A stretch of 64,000 nucleotides of DNA, from positions 1-64,000 of the forward strand of contig VWYX01000763.1 in assembly GCA_013396525.1 (NCBI GenBank), given 5' to 3'. How positions within the stretch are numbered: the first letter of the stretch is position 1; the number at the start of each line of letters is the position of its first letter. Position numbers and translations under genes: made by a program. Below, in pieces: positions 27,274-39,170 of this stretch. The notes below the pieces were generated by a model that saw only the letters and a program-made list of their open reading frames with translations, did not search any database and was not told the DNA's origin. The stretch comes from Chaetorhynchus papuensis (lineage: Eukaryota; Chordata; Aves; Passeriformes; Rhipiduridae).

Positions 27274-30200
27274 GAAGAAGACAACAGCACCCCGACACAT
27301 ACATTAAAAGAAAGATTTCTCTTCAAAGTATCACCCCTGACTATGGGCTCTGACTAACAAAGCATGACAGATCAAATCAAACACTGGCAGAGGTCAGCAG
27401 TGCTCTGGTTTTCTTCACTTCACCATGCCGAAGGTCCAAGTCCCCAGCAGTCAAGCAGATGGAAGGAGAGTGGGTGTCTGTGCTCTGGCACATTTTGCCA
27501 TTTAAATCACAGGGAGAAGTGGGGCTGCTGAGGGCTTGGGCTGCCATTTGTTTCAACCAACTCACCTATAGAGCACAGTAAAATCCAACAGCGGACAGTA
27601 ACCTACCAAACTTGAGAGATGCTGCTCTCCACATCTCCCCTCCTCCAGATGAGTGGGCCTAGGCTACTCGCGCAGCCATCCTGAGGAGAGTCAGCCCAAC
27701 CCACTTCTGTTGCCCACACTGGTCTGGAGACAGCATCTTGGGATCCCCAAGGCCAAGCACTCTGTTTAAAAACAGTAGAGAAGAAACTGCAGCAACACAA
27801 ACTGGCCTGACTGGACACCGGATCACAGTAGGATCTTTGTGTCTAACACTGTTTAAAACAACCATATCCATCACAACTGGCTGTTTCTTAGGCCAGGCAA
27901 ATTTTGGTGTGTCATCACAGCACAAGCTCAGTGTCCCAGCATTCCACGTCTGGTCCATACTGGGCTCCCAACCCACCTACCACTGCAACAACAGAACTGG
28001 TAGCTACTTTCACACAGAAGAGAGCAATTGGGAAAAATGAAAACACACCTTTGATTTGAAGGTCAGAAAGGAAACAAGAGGTGGAGGGTTTTCTGTTGGT
28101 TTTTTATTATTATTTTCATTAGTTTGGGTTTTAAACCTAAACAGTGGTCTTTACCTCAACTGTCTTGGAGGCCCAATATCTCTGTAGGGATTTTACAGGA
28201 ATAATACTGGCATTAAAGGTCTGCTGTACTGAGAGAAAAAGGTCAATGGAAGAGTTAGATGCCATTTTCTGAGGTATACCTTCATCACTCAAACAGAAAG
28301 ATGACATGCAGCCATTGCCAGCAGGTTCTTCGGACTGCCTTTCCAATAAATGTAAAAAAAAGGCATTTGCTAGCCTTTGCTAGCTCTGCTGATTAAAGAT
28401 AGGCAGCACTTCATCTGAGTTCTTTTGCAATAAGATGACCATAATTCACATTTAATATGCCGCAAAGTCATCTGCCTTCCAAGTACAGGAGCGTGTTCTG
28501 CTGAAAGTCACTGCTGTTAGGTCAAATTTAAACTCAGTATTACAGGACAGAAATTACATTGCTATTAATAATAGACAGTCATGATAATGTTTTTCCTTAA
28601 TAGGGCATCTCTTCCCCAGGAATCCTGATGCTTTATAAACTCTGGACTGAGTTTTATCCACTGCTACAACTCTAACTTCTGCTGATTTGCATGGGTGCAG
28701 AGGAATGTAGAAATTAATTAGAGATTGCATCAGATCTGTAAATTACTTCACTGCAGCTGGTTGTTCCTCCCACCTCAGAGATGGATCCAGCAATAATATT
28801 GTCAGTGCTTTAACACTGAGTTCTCACAAACACATTTTGGACAGCAGGCCTATATTGCACTGTGTGGAGCCAGTGCTTCCTGAGAAGCGATGGGAAGGTA
28901 AGGATCTGAGCAGTACTATTTATGTTCCTCTCTAAATAAAGATGCTCCCTCATGACCACGATCAAGTACAGAAGAACCACCAATCAGCAAAAAACTTTAA
29001 GTGCTCCTTAAGAGGAGCAGCTTCTGGAGGGCTGGGAAAGTCATACTTCGTGTAGTCCCCAGGCAGAATGGACTCCTACCATGCACTACTTCAACATAAA
29101 CATTTTAAAAACTAATACCACGTAGACATGGCTGTGAACACGTGCAGCAAATATTCAACACACAGCTCCGTGTTCCTGTCCTTAGCTTGGGATGAAAGAG
29201 TAAGCAGAACAACTGTAAATAGAATCAAGGATAACGTCTCCAGAGATATGCTAAACATCTGGTACTTGAGTCTTCCCAAAAGCAAAACATTTGCTCTCCA
29301 GAAACACTTATGTGGAACTCAGGAATAAGCTCTCTTTAGCCAAGGCAACTCGACGTAAGCACCAACAGGACCAGGCACACAGAAACATCTGTGCCTTCAC
29401 AATGAAATGTCACCAAGGTCTTCTCAGAACCACAGGCAGTAAATCATTTCACCTGATGTGGCAGCTACTCAGTCACACAAAGCAAGTGTTTCAGTCAGGA
29501 TCTGAAGAATGTCATATCTAATTGACTGAGGAGGGATTACACTGGGAAGAGTCATGTGCTGACAGTTTTGAACTAGGTGGAGGGTCATAACATGTTGTCT
29601 GTACTAGCTGGACACAAACAGGCACTCAGTAGCTGACATATATCATCCCTGCATGCAAACACATCTCCCCTGCCTGATCAGGCTTGGGATACAACTGTAC
29701 TGCTGAAGCATGCGGGCAGGGGAAAAGAGGACAACTTCTAGCAAACACACCGAATGTTTCAGTTCAGTGAGAATGGAAGCTGCCCCTATTCAACAGCAGA
29801 ATTGTTCTCAATGCTTACCTAAATATTCACCCATTGATCTTTCTTGACCACCAAGCAGCAAGTCAGTCAAGACATTAGTTTTATATTGTGCTCCAGGGAG
29901 CAAATTCAAAGCAATAATATAAAGAGCTCCTAAGTGAGCAGGACAGACCAGGGGCAAGAAAGAGAAAGAGTCAATCAGGCCCATTTTGTAGAAGCAAACA
30001 AGGAATTTGATTCCTTTTATCCAGAAGTGACAGAGGCCATCAGCATATTTCACACAAAACACTGCATGTTTCATTTGTGCTTTTGGTCACCGTTCAAACC
30101 AGCCTGGTTTCCAATTCTCTCTTGATTTCAGTCTGTTCCAAAGACTTACCCAACAGTGATCCTACTCCTAAGAAAACTACCACAGAGTCAGATGCAGCTC

Positions 30201-33200
30201 AGGAACCTATTTCTACCAGAGACAGGCAGCAGAAGTTTAGAGGGAAAGCTAACGGGGCAAGTTTGAAGCTTTTTTCTCCCATTTTCTCCCCTCAAAAGCT
30301 GCCAGAAAGCCACAGTTTGGGGACTTCCTCATCTGGGGCATATATTCATATATTTCTGTTTCAACAGCAGTTGATATGCCACCGTGCCAAAAACACATTT
30401 CAAGCAGCAATACATCTACATGTCAGGTGCATCAGTGAAAACAAAACAACTGAGTCCTTCCCACCGAGTGGCCAGAGTCAAACACAGCTGCAGGGACACC
30501 TGTTTCACCCCACCTTCACCTCTGGAGTCTGCATCAGAAACAGGCCAGAGTGAACTTAATGTGCTGCAAATACACAGTGTAAACTCAGCCCTAGATGGGT
30601 GATGGAAACACCTGCAACTGTTTCCTTGGGCTTTTACTTTTTAATAATGAAACTATTACCAAATGAGAACACAGTTTTGGGAAACAAGACCATATAAAAT
30701 AAAACACAGGTATCAAAGAAAAGCTGGTCCCTGCCTCTTCCCAGGCCAGATAAACATCCTGTAACAGAGAAGCCAGACATGTGCTATTAACAAGTAAATC
30801 ATGTCTTCCTCAGCCTCTTCTACTGCAATGCAGGACATCATGTTGTGACCTCCTGAAGTCTCCACCTGTAAAATTTCTGGTATCCCCATCTATGTCCTAT
30901 TGCTAACTGCTACACAGTATTTCTTGTGTGAAATTTCAAGAGTAAGGAATGTTTTTTCCATCTTTTGCTTTCCTCAGTCTATATAACATTGCCCCTGTTT
31001 ACCAGAGCCTTCTGAACCTCCCACTTGAATTGCCCTCTCTCCCACAAACCAGAAAATGTATTGATTAGAGCAAAATAACCACTCCAGGGCACAGCAGTTC
31101 CCAAGCCACAAAGGACAAGCAGAACCAGGAGACTCAGCTGCCAGCCGAGAGACAATCCTCTCAGCAGTTTGGAAACTGCTGCTCTAGCTTCCTGTTTGCA
31201 CCTATAAGAACACGCAAGAACTTTCACTGTTATAGACCCAATGTCCATATTAGAAAAAAAAATTAAGAAAATTTACCTCTGAAATAACTGAGAGGAGTTA
31301 TTTGTAGTCCAAGATATATTTCTGTAAAAATTTTTTAAGTAAAACACTAAAAAAAAATTAATAGATGTTGCACATTATCACCTTGTAACCTGTTTAATCC
31401 CTGTTTAATGACTATTCCATGCATTTTCACACAAACTTCATTACCCCTACAACATACAAATAATGACCATAGGGAAAGGGGGGAAACCCTTTAACTAGAG
31501 GTGAAAGGGAACCAAGAATGGTGCTGTTCTAATAAACAGGGAGAAAACACCTTTTTTTTCCTGCTCTGGTCTGTTGCTAGCAGATTGCATCAGCAAGATA
31601 CCATTAACATCTCAGCTACATCAATTCATAGAACCATTCATAAATTCAGCTCATGTTTGAGAACAGACTTTTTTTTTTCTTCTTTATCTGCAAATATTCA
31701 GAGAAGGACAAAACATTATTACTTTATTATACTAGACATAAGAAAAAGCACACCAATTGCATTTCTTTATTATTTCAGAAATTTTAGTTCTTCTGCCAGC
31801 TGCCTTGTGTCCGCCTGAAACCTCATGGGACTCTAAGATCACAGGCAAGCTGGGACACTTCCATGAGCAACACCTGCAGGAAGAGAGTGTCACAGGAAAA
31901 CTGACACAATTGTCACCAAATTAACATGTGCCGAACGTGAAACCTTGTTACCGTATACTGTATTTTATATGTTTTGTGGGGTATGTACTTCTACATTACA
32001 AATTCATTCACACATCATTCTGGAAAGCAAGTCAGGCTTCTGGTGCAAGCATAGCATCTTCAGGAAAAAGTCAAAAGTGTATTCTAAAAGAAAAGCAAAT
32101 GTTCTGACTCAAAGAACAAACATTTCTGAGTACAGAAACTAACACTGAGCAAAGATTCCAGACAAATGCCTACACTGTACTTCAGGCAGGATTTGTTCTT
32201 TAGGTACTGACTTAATTTCCTGAATCGCTTAATTTTAAACGTTGAAAACACTAGCTGGCTGCGATATTAGCAGCATTTGAATGGTGACTGATTCTAATGA
32301 GTATGCTAGTAGCAATGTAACACTACGACATGCCACACACATTTATGAGGCCGAGAGCGATAGCAATCAGCCTACTTAGCCGCAGCCCCAGAGCCGGACC
32401 AGCCACCCCGGCTCATAAACCTCCACGCTCTCTGCGACGACACCTCACAGCGTTTTCCTCTCATTTTCACCATTTGTCACCTATATTTGCGGGGACAAAT
32501 TAAGACTTCCTTACTGCAGAGAGTGCTTCCACTAAAATCCATCGGAAAGCCCGTGTCCGAGGACCAGTGATCACGAAGCTGGGAGAGTAAAGCCCAGACT
32601 TGAGCTCACACAGGAGAAAGCGAGATGCGGCCCGCTTCTGCACGCCTGAAACCAGAGCAGCTCACCACAGTGCATGCCTACTTTTTCAGTCCCTCCTTCC
32701 CTTTGTACGTGAGCTTCGCTAAGCCTCGGCAGTAACAGCGTTTCCTCTGCTGTCACCGCTTCCTGCCTCCCTCTCTGGTTCGCAGCTGGGGTCCGGGGGC
32801 CGGGACAGCGCGGACACCCGCACCCCCCGAGCAGCGCGGGTGTCCCAGGGCGGGCGTGACGCTCGGATCCCCGCTCCCCTGCCAGCCACGGATGGGAACC
32901 GGCGGGCGGGATGATTTATTTCCTCCCTTTTACCACGACTTTCTCTTTTTTACCACGACACGGATGACACCTGCTCCCTCCTCCCGCACCCTTAGGTGTC
33001 AGGCCCGACCCTGCCCAGGCTTGCCCGAGCATCCCGGAGGGGCGGGTCCCCGGTGCCGAGGGACCACGCCGGCGGGGACCGGGGATACGGGATGTCACAC
33101 CGAGCTGCCGCAGCGCCATCCCCCGCGCCCCGCCGGTCCTCGGCCTGCACCCGCGCCTCGGCCAGCCCCTCTCCGGAGACACGGGGAATAGGGAAGCGGG

Positions 33201-33323
33201 GTGAAGAGTACAGCGAACGGAAAACTCCGCGCTGAGGCGGGGGGGGCTCAATTCCATTCAGCCCGACGCGAGCGCGAATCCCGAGCCCGAGGCGGGGTCG
33301 CCCTCCCGGCCGCCCGCACTCAC

Positions 33324-33576
33324 CCAGGGTCTTGACGGCGACCTGCCGGGTGAGCGGCGGCGGCAGGTTGACGCAGACCAGATCGACGTCCTGGTGCAGC
33401 AGCACCTCGTCGATGCGGCTGGTGTAGAAGGGGACGCTCATCTCCTTGGCCAGCTCCTCCGCCTCCTCGGGCGTGCGGCCCCACAGCGCCTTCACGGCGA
33501 AGCCCTCCGCCTTCAGCAGCGGCACGATCACCCGCGCCGTCAGCCCGGTGCCGAACACCCCCACCCCGGGCAGCAT
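33324..33576 (-). CDS. GFOD1: GFOD1 coding exon 1 (N-terminal 84 codons plus one base)
   Basis: This exon encodes the N-terminus of glucose-fructose oxidoreductase domain-containing protein 1, a GFO/IDH/MocA-family predicted NAD(P)-dependent oxidoreductase whose physiological substrate is not established. The product starts MLPGVGVFGTGLTARV, so the Rossmann dinucleotide-binding motif GxGxxG is at residues 4-9. It continues with FAVKALWGRT, the EEAEELAKEM helix, FYTSRIDEVLLHQDVDLVCV and PPPLTRQVAVKTL. These blocks match GFOD1 more closely than its paralogue GFOD2. The start ATG has a strong context (GCCGCC before it). The exon ends after the first base of codon 85 at donor GTGAGT (33323-33318), a phase-1 junction, as I recall for vertebrate GFOD1. 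The frame continuing to 32992 is intron read-through. The remaining exon or exons lie beyond the left edge. The call is near certain; the substrate is unknown. Confidence 0.95.
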
Positions 33577-33625
33577 GGCGGCGGCGAGGCGGGTGGCAGG
33601 CGAGGCGAGCCGCTCCCTCCTTCTC

Positions 33626-33751
33626 TCAGCGGGGAGAGGGAGGCAGCCTCCGCTCGATACCGCTGCTGCTGCTGCTGCCGCCGCCGCCGCCGGGGCCGGG
33701 ACCAGCCGCCCCCCGCCTCAGCAGCGCCGCGGCCGCCGGCTGCCCCGCCAT
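33626..33751 (-). other. Upstream ORF (41 codons) in the GFOD1 leader region
   Basis: An ATG in strong context (G at -3 and G at +4) opens a 41-codon frame that ends 49 bases before the GFOD1 ATG. It starts MAGQPAAAALL and runs through the triplet repeat, giving five glycines followed by five serines. It is out of frame with GFOD1. If the transcript starts upstream of 33751, as the CCAAT and GC boxes suggest, this uORF could reduce or tune GFOD1 translation. Whether it is transcribed or translated cannot be judged here. Confidence 0.4.
33662..33691. repeat. Compound triplet repeat (GCT)5(GCC)5
   Basis: Five GCT units are followed directly by five GCC units on the plus strand. On the GFOD1 sense strand this reads (GGC)5(AGC)5, about 85 bases upstream of the start codon. 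It is short here but of the CGG/CAG type, which is often length-variable. Confidence 0.93.
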
Positions 33752-33762
33752 GCCCGCACCAT
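33718..33762 (-). other. Second, overlapping upstream ORF (14 codons)
   Basis: A further ATG 11 bases upstream (33762-33760, G at -3 and +4) opens a 14-codon frame ending in TGA at 33718. It overlaps the 41-codon uORF in another frame. A third small ATG frame of six codons (33851-33871) lies still further upstream. All depend on the unknown transcription start. Confidence 0.3.
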
Positions 33763-33928
33763 CACACACAGCCCCGCGGAGGCGCCGGCGCTGCGCTCCC
33801 TTCGGCGGGCGCGCAGGGACGACCGCCCTTCCCCGGGCGGCGGCGCGGGCTCAGCGCCGCTCCTCTGCCATGTTCGCCGGCGCCCGCTCGCCGCCGGGAG
33901 GGCGGCGCGTCGCTGTCACCTCCCGGGT

Positions 33929-34010
33929 GTTCCTGCACCGCCCGCACCGCCCCCGCCGCACCATTGGCGGCCGCCCGCCCCGGCACCGCCCCGCCGCCGG
34001 CACCGGCGCC
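33929..34010 (-). promoter_or_regulatory. GFOD1: Putative GFOD1 core promoter (CCAAT box with GC boxes)
   Basis: On the minus strand a CCAAT box (CCGCCAATGG, plus-strand 33961-33970) is flanked on both sides by CCGCCC/GGGCGG-type GC boxes between about 33930 and 34005. No TATA box is visible, as is usual for a CpG-island promoter. CCAAT boxes usually sit 60-100 bases upstream of the start, which would place transcription start near 33870-33900. This is inference from motifs only. Confidence 0.45.
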
Positions 34011-34170
34011 GCAGGGCGCCCCTGGGAGCGGCGGGAGCGCCGGGAGCGCCTGCCCGGCTGCGCGGCGCGTCCCGGGATGCGGGGGCTCGGTGCAGACATC
34101 GCCCGCAGGTGCGCTCCGCCCGCACCGCGGGGGTTTGCCGTCCGCCTGGCGGGTCGGTATCGGGGCATCT

Positions 34171-34592
34171 CCGGGGACTTCCCTCCCTCCCCCACCTCTT
34201 CCCCAACGGGAGAACCTCTGAGGGGTCGTGGTGATGGCGAGTTGTCGGAGGCACGCCCCAGTGAAGGCACAGAGAGCTGGGAGAGCCACAGCGGCAGACT
34301 GGCGTGAGCTGGTCGTGTCCATCGCCCTGCGGTCCGTCTCGCCCTGGGACTGTCCTTCAGAACGGAGATATCCCAGAGGACGAGGGGAGCTGCCCTGAAC
34401 CCCGACAGCTGCCGTGCGCGGGGTCGGATTCCAGCCCCACAACCTGCGCTTCCCACCACATCCACTGGCCTGCGATGCCCAGTCACCACCCATCCCACAC
34501 CAGACTGTTGTTCATTCACTCCCCTTACAAATATTAAGACTCTTCAGCTTTACTGGGATATTGGTTCTCCCTTTATTTCCCAGCAAAGCATC
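34171..34592. other. GFOD1 upstream flank; nothing recognised
   Basis: Transition from the CpG island to ordinary intergenic DNA. Open frames here are tails of GC-rich chance frames. Weak similarity to the region right of the 39.2 kb inverted segment may extend leftward to about 34555. Confidence 0.5.
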
Positions 34593-34906
34593 AATATGAC
34601 AATCCCCTTCTCCATGGGTCTACTTACATAGTTCAAAAACCACGGATTTGCTAAGGTGGCTTAGGAAGCTTTAGCTACTGCTGCCCAGTCCATAGCATTT
34701 GTCCAGGGTCTCTGGAGGCCTGGAAGAAGCCCAGACAAGGGCAGTAAACAGACCAGGCACAGAAAGTTAAATTTCTTGTGGGCAGGAATCATGCCCCCTT
34801 TGCAGACCCAGTACCTGGCACTGTGCTCTAGGTCTGTCTCAGGAGCAGCTGGTTTGCTGAAGGATGGCAGAGATTTCATAAGCAGGTGTGTAGCATGCAA
34901 CACATC
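34593..34906 (-). repeat. Left arm of a 4.3-kb-spaced inverted duplication
   Basis: Read on the minus strand, this segment matches 39171-39479 read on the plus strand. Shared blocks include 'gagacagacctagagcacag', 'gtactgggtctgcaaagggg', 'ccacaagaaatttaactttc', 'ttcttccaggcctccagaga' and 'agaaggggattgtcatat'. By eye I count about 15 differences over the best-matching 245 bases (roughly 94% identity); the last 65 bases are more diverged. A CR1 begins directly at its right end. It matches no repeat family I know and shows no conserved reading frame. Confidence 0.88.
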
Positions 34907-34908
34907 AA

Positions 34909-35201
34909 ATCATAGAACCATAAAATCATAGAATGGCTTTGGTTGGAAAGGACCTTAAGGAGCATCTAGTTTCAGCCCCCCCGCCATGGGCAGGGACACC
35001 TTACACCACATCAGGTTGCTCAAACCCCCATCCAACCCGTCCTTGAACACCTCCAGAGATGGGACAGCCACAGCTTCTCCGGGCAACCTGTTCCAGTGTC
35101 TCATCACTCTCATAGTGAAGAATTTCTTCCTAATGTCTAATCTAAACCCATCTTTGCCCCTTGTCCTATGACTACATGCCCTTGTAAAAACCCCCTTTCC
35201 A
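34909..35201 (-). mobile_element. CR1 LINE 3'-end fragment
   Basis: This is a reverse-complement CR1 3' end. It opens with the 'catagaaccataaaatcata' microsatellite tail, then 'ggttggaaaggaccttaagg', 'accacatcaggttgctcaaa', 'caacctgttccagtgtctca', 'gaatttcttcctaatgtcta' and 'tgactacatgcccttgtaaa'. It is well preserved, so it is among the younger CR1 copies in the window. It abuts the left inverted-duplication arm. Confidence 0.93.
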
Positions 35202-38200
35202 GAAGACAAAACCTTCCAGCACCACTGCAGTGCCCCATGCCAGCTCCTGCTCATCCCACCTTTGCCCCCGTCTGGGCTGGATACTGGGCCTCCAGAGCCA
35301 GCCTGGAGGCTGGAGACCGCTAGGTGGGCCTGGGAGCGGGCGAGCACTGCAGTGCCCACTGGCCTCACCCAGGTCTGTGCAGACCTCGTTCCCGCAGGTG
35401 AGTCTGCCCTGGCTCTGCACACAGATCAGCCGATGTGAGAGCAGAGTAGCTCCTGTGAGTGCCACACAGTTACCTCGCTGCCTATCTGACTCACTTTTAA
35501 AGAAAAATTACAAAACATCTTGCTTCTAATTTGAATATAAGATGTTTTCCCACATATTGTCTTCTTTACCAGTTCCTAGGAGAAAGGAAGAGAAAGGTAA
35601 GGAAGGAAAGGGAGGAAGGAATTAGAAGAAAGTAAAGGGAAAAGGAAAGTATAAGAAAAGACAGGAGAAATTAAAAACCTTTCCTATATGAGACTCCTGG
35701 AAATGTGCCAGGGACAATGTTGGAAACATAATCCATCAGTGTTCAAAAAAATCAGGCTTGGAAGCCAGCACTCTTCTCTCATGCTCTGTAAAGAGGTGGG
35801 GTGAGGTTTTTTTCCTGCCACCATCTCACAGCAAACACTTCTTTATTACAAGAAGCAGAGACACTGAAAGGCTTGATGCAAGTTAAACATGTTTTGCTTT
35901 CCATGTGCTATTAGCACTGCAGTGAAGGAGATGGACACTCTTTGGCTTCTGACAATTGAAATACAATCCAGATCTATTTGTCAGAGGACCACAGGGATAT
36001 TACCTTTCTTAAAATACAAAGATTGCTTTTGGGCTCTCCATCAGACATTCAAACCTGCTGATAAGGGTTTGTTCCCAGGATGAGAACTTGGAATATCTGT
36101 CTTGTCTTAATTGCTTGTCTGGGCATAATAAAAAACATGGAAAAGTAGCCAGGTTACAGGAGCAGGCTAAATATGTGAAGGTTGAAGAGAAGTAGATACT
36201 ATGTGCCTATTTAGTCAATATATAGCTTGTATTATTTTAGTAGGCACAAGCCACCTTATGAAGTTCTATGTAAGGTCCATGTTTTGGGAAATATTCAGTA
36301 ATGCATTCAAACTGGAAATTGAGGACTAGGCAATGAAATTATTACATTCTGCTATGTTCACTGTTTCCCTAAAAAGAATTTTTCCTTGCTTTACTTTTTA
36401 ATTTCTTTTTTTCCAGTTAGGTTAACATAACTTTGCGGAGTTAAATTGGGCAGATGGCACCTAGTCCTCAGCACTCCAGCAGCCAAGTCAACCTCTAAGC
36501 AACCTGAATTATCACATCTGCAGCAGCCCTGTGTTCCCCCTCATTTGTTACAGGGACTTTTGGGGACATGCTGCAGACTGTTTGTATTGGAGCGGGGTCA
36601 AATCTTTCTCAGTTAATTGTGTGAAATAGGGCCACCTATTGCTGCACCTGCCTGTCCTCATGAGCACCCAGAAGGACTGAAGGAAGCTGGTGAAGGACAG
36701 TTGGCCTTTCAGGAATCCAGACCATGTCCTCACTACTCTGTAGGCAACTGCAAACATGAGTGAAAGCAGAATCTTTGCTCAAGTCCACATCACTAATGCT
36801 GCCAGTTACTTCTGACTTGAAATCAGAAATCTGGGCAAGATTTTTTTTGTGCAAAACAAAAGAGATTAGAACAACAACTAAGTGCCTCACGTTGAAGGAT
36901 GTGTCTAACCAGGACCAAGGTTCCCTGGGTTGAGTGCATTGAACTACAAAGCCTCTCGTACCCTCTATATTGTACCTTTACACTTCTAAACATGTCAGTC
37001 TTGTCAAGAGAGCCAGCATTTTGTTCTTAAGGTTGCTCAAGCTTCCTTCAAGAAAGACACACACCCAGAGATTTCTCTCACAGAGACACTGATTTTGTTC
37101 TTTCTTGATTTTTTTTTTCTGAAAACAGAAGTAAGTTTCTAGAATAAAGTTGCACATAGGAAAAACAAACAAAACCATAAAAGTCTCATACATCCTTTTT
37201 CTGTTTCTATACTAAGTTCTGTAATGAATCCTGCGGGAAACTAATGAAAATGTTGCAGTCACAATTCTAGTCCTTTTACTTACTTCAGCTGAGTTTTGTG
37301 GCTCCAGGTCATTATACTGTACAATGGATATAACAGGTATATTACCAACTTTTTGTGAGAAATCCCAGCTCAATAGCAGTTCTCATACAATTGTTTGCAA
37401 AAATTTGAAACTCTCTTACTTAACTAGCAAAAAATGTTTTATTTAGCTTTTGTATTTAGTTTTATTATTATTAAGGTAGCTATTAGTTTGAAAGTACTAG
37501 ATATAAGAGGATAAATAAAAGGTATAAAAAATATCAATCAAGCATACATGACATGGAAATAAGCATTTTCTGTTAGCATAAGTAAAATGCAGAAAGTTGG
37601 TGGTCTCCCACATACAGATAGCACTTAGTCAATACACCTCCTCAATTTACTTTCCAAATGTGTGAAGGCATCTTCCCACATATTGCAGAGCTTTCAGTTC
37701 TAGAGCCTGCTCAACTCAGCACAAAGATAAGATCCACCTGATGGAGTACCAGGATCCCACACTGCTTCTTTTTTACTTCTCTGCCCTTTTTCAGATTTTT
37801 ATACATTTATCTAGTCAGACTCCTCAGCTGTGTTTCTCAAACTTCTCATACCTCCATCTGAACAAGAAGGGAAAGAGCTGAATAAGACATAGCTTCAGAG
37901 AAACCCTGAAATGGAGCTTGCTCTCTCTCCAGACTTTTCTCAATTTCCAGGATTTTAAGATTAATTAGCTCATTTCCTTTTACACAGATCAGTGTCTTTA
38001 ATCATGATACAGCTGAGAATTTTCATTAACCAGTCAATTCCTTCTGGGGTATGAGGTTAGTGATCACCACTACTGGGCTTCTTTTATAACTCTGAGGTTG
38101 AAATTATTTGCATGGAAATAGTATTGCTTCACAGATGGGGGAAAAGTGGTGATTCAAACCTGTCTGGTTCTCCTACTCAGCTGTACTGACTCATCCACAG

Positions 38201-39170
38201 CTTTAAAGTGCAGCATGAGAAGGGATGTCTGAGATGAGTTGCTCGAGTCCTTTTTTACATCTAATGCCACACAACTGGCAGTTTCCCAAGTGGATAGGAA
38301 TATGTTCTAGTGAAGAGCACATTTGTTTTAGTGTCTCTTTGAATGCATTTCCACTGAGACAATCCACATAAGTTCTTGCTCTGAGTTCTGAAGGCAGAAA
38401 TTGCTTTAACATTTGTAGTATTAAATGGTCCAATGTGCTTCAGAGAAAACTAGAGTAGGCCACATTGGTAGCAAAGGGTTCATAATACATTCAGCCCTCT
38501 TCTGTTCTGATCAGTGGGAATTGTGACCTTGCCTGGGGTCTCTGAGGCTATTCAGTACAATTTCTACGTTTATTCCTTCCCACTTTCCAGAACCTTTCTT
38601 TAGAAGACATGTATGCCCACTGTCGTTGGGCTGTGAGAAAGCTTCAAGAAACGACATCACTAACAAGATAGTTGTGAATGCATTGCTGCTCTGTTCACTA
38701 AGGCACAGAGGAGCACCTAAACAAGTACAATTTCCACTCTCTGATAATCTGTGACACCCTATGAAGACAAGTGCGTGTATTCTCACTGTACATGTGGAGA
38801 AACTAAGGCTCAGAGAAAATGAGCACAATGTTCTCTTTTGTTCTCTGTTGGGTCTTTTTGGGTTTTTGAGAACAACTAGGCACCCAAAATGGGACACTCA
38901 GCTGGCATTCACTTACAATTCTGGTCTGGCTGGCTTTCCTAAGCTCCTATCAATCACAGTTCAATAGCATGAGAAAGCAGGTGGAGAACCTGTTAGCAGA
39001 GATGTACCTGGGAGCACCTAATGAAAGCAGGGAATAGCCACACAGCTACATGGGTGCAACCAGGACCCATGACGGTGTAATATGTGCTTAAAGCTCACAT
39101 CAGGCATTCCCTCCTGACAGGAACGTGGGCATATGCAGCAGGCAGCAAACATGCAAGCACTGCATCATCA
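35202..39170. other. Intergenic stretch; nothing recognised except a purine tract
   Basis: About 4 kb between the two inverted arms. It begins with a GC-rich patch (about 35210-35460), then a polypurine tract, then AT-rich unique sequence. Small frames at 36548-36890 and 38511-38967 are unrecognised. Confidence 0.55.
35579..35673 (+). repeat. Homopurine tract rich in GGAA/GAAA
   Basis: About 95 bases are almost entirely A and G, with repeated GGAAGGAAAGGGAGG-like units and only a few interrupting T or C bases. Such mirror-like polypurine tracts can adopt triplex structures. It is most likely a diverged (GGAA)n microsatellite. Confidence 0.85.

Larger units (their letters stand above)
25129..32779. 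other. Intronic stretch with simple repeats only
   Basis: About 7.7 kb. It contains an A-rich purine tract (about 26128-26180), an AAT/AAC-rich patch (about 26478-26516) and a 24-base poly(A) run (27250-27273). CpG density rises from about 32350 on approach to the GFOD1 island. Frames such as 30077-30553 are unrecognised and taken as chance. Confidence 0.6.
1..33323 (-). other. GFOD1: GFOD1 intron 1 (5' part; continues beyond left edge)
   Basis: Everything downstream (leftward) of the GFOD1 exon 1 donor is read as intron 1. The donor is GTGAGT on the minus strand at 33323-33318. In vertebrates the remaining roughly 300 codons of GFOD1 lie mostly in one big exon. No minus-strand frame of that size or sequence occurs here, so the intron is at least 33 kb long. 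That fits the very long first intron I recall for mammals. Its content is AT-leaning noncoding sequence with CR1 fragments and simple repeats, listed separately. Confidence 0.85.
32780..34170. promoter_or_regulatory. GFOD1: CpG island covering GFOD1 promoter, leader and exon 1
   Basis: The sequence changes sharply from AT-leaning to very GC-rich with dense CpG over about 1.4 kb, centred on the GFOD1 start codon. Long overlapping open frames on both strands here (for example 33394-34221 plus and 33762-34493 minus) are the usual by-product of stop-poor GC-rich DNA. Edges were judged by eye. This is the classic setting of an unmethylated vertebrate promoter. Confidence 0.9.

Noticed and set aside
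32992..33323. Continuation of the GFOD1 frame past codon 84
   Set aside because: A GTGAGT donor follows codon 84 plus one base, and protein similarity stops exactly there, so the extension is intron read-through.
33394..34221. 275-codon plus-strand open frame, and several others of 180-262 codons on both strands around it
   Set aside because: They lie in the GFOD1 CpG island, where stops are rare. They overlap the real exon and each other in many frames, and are Pro/Ala/Arg/Gly-rich without domains.
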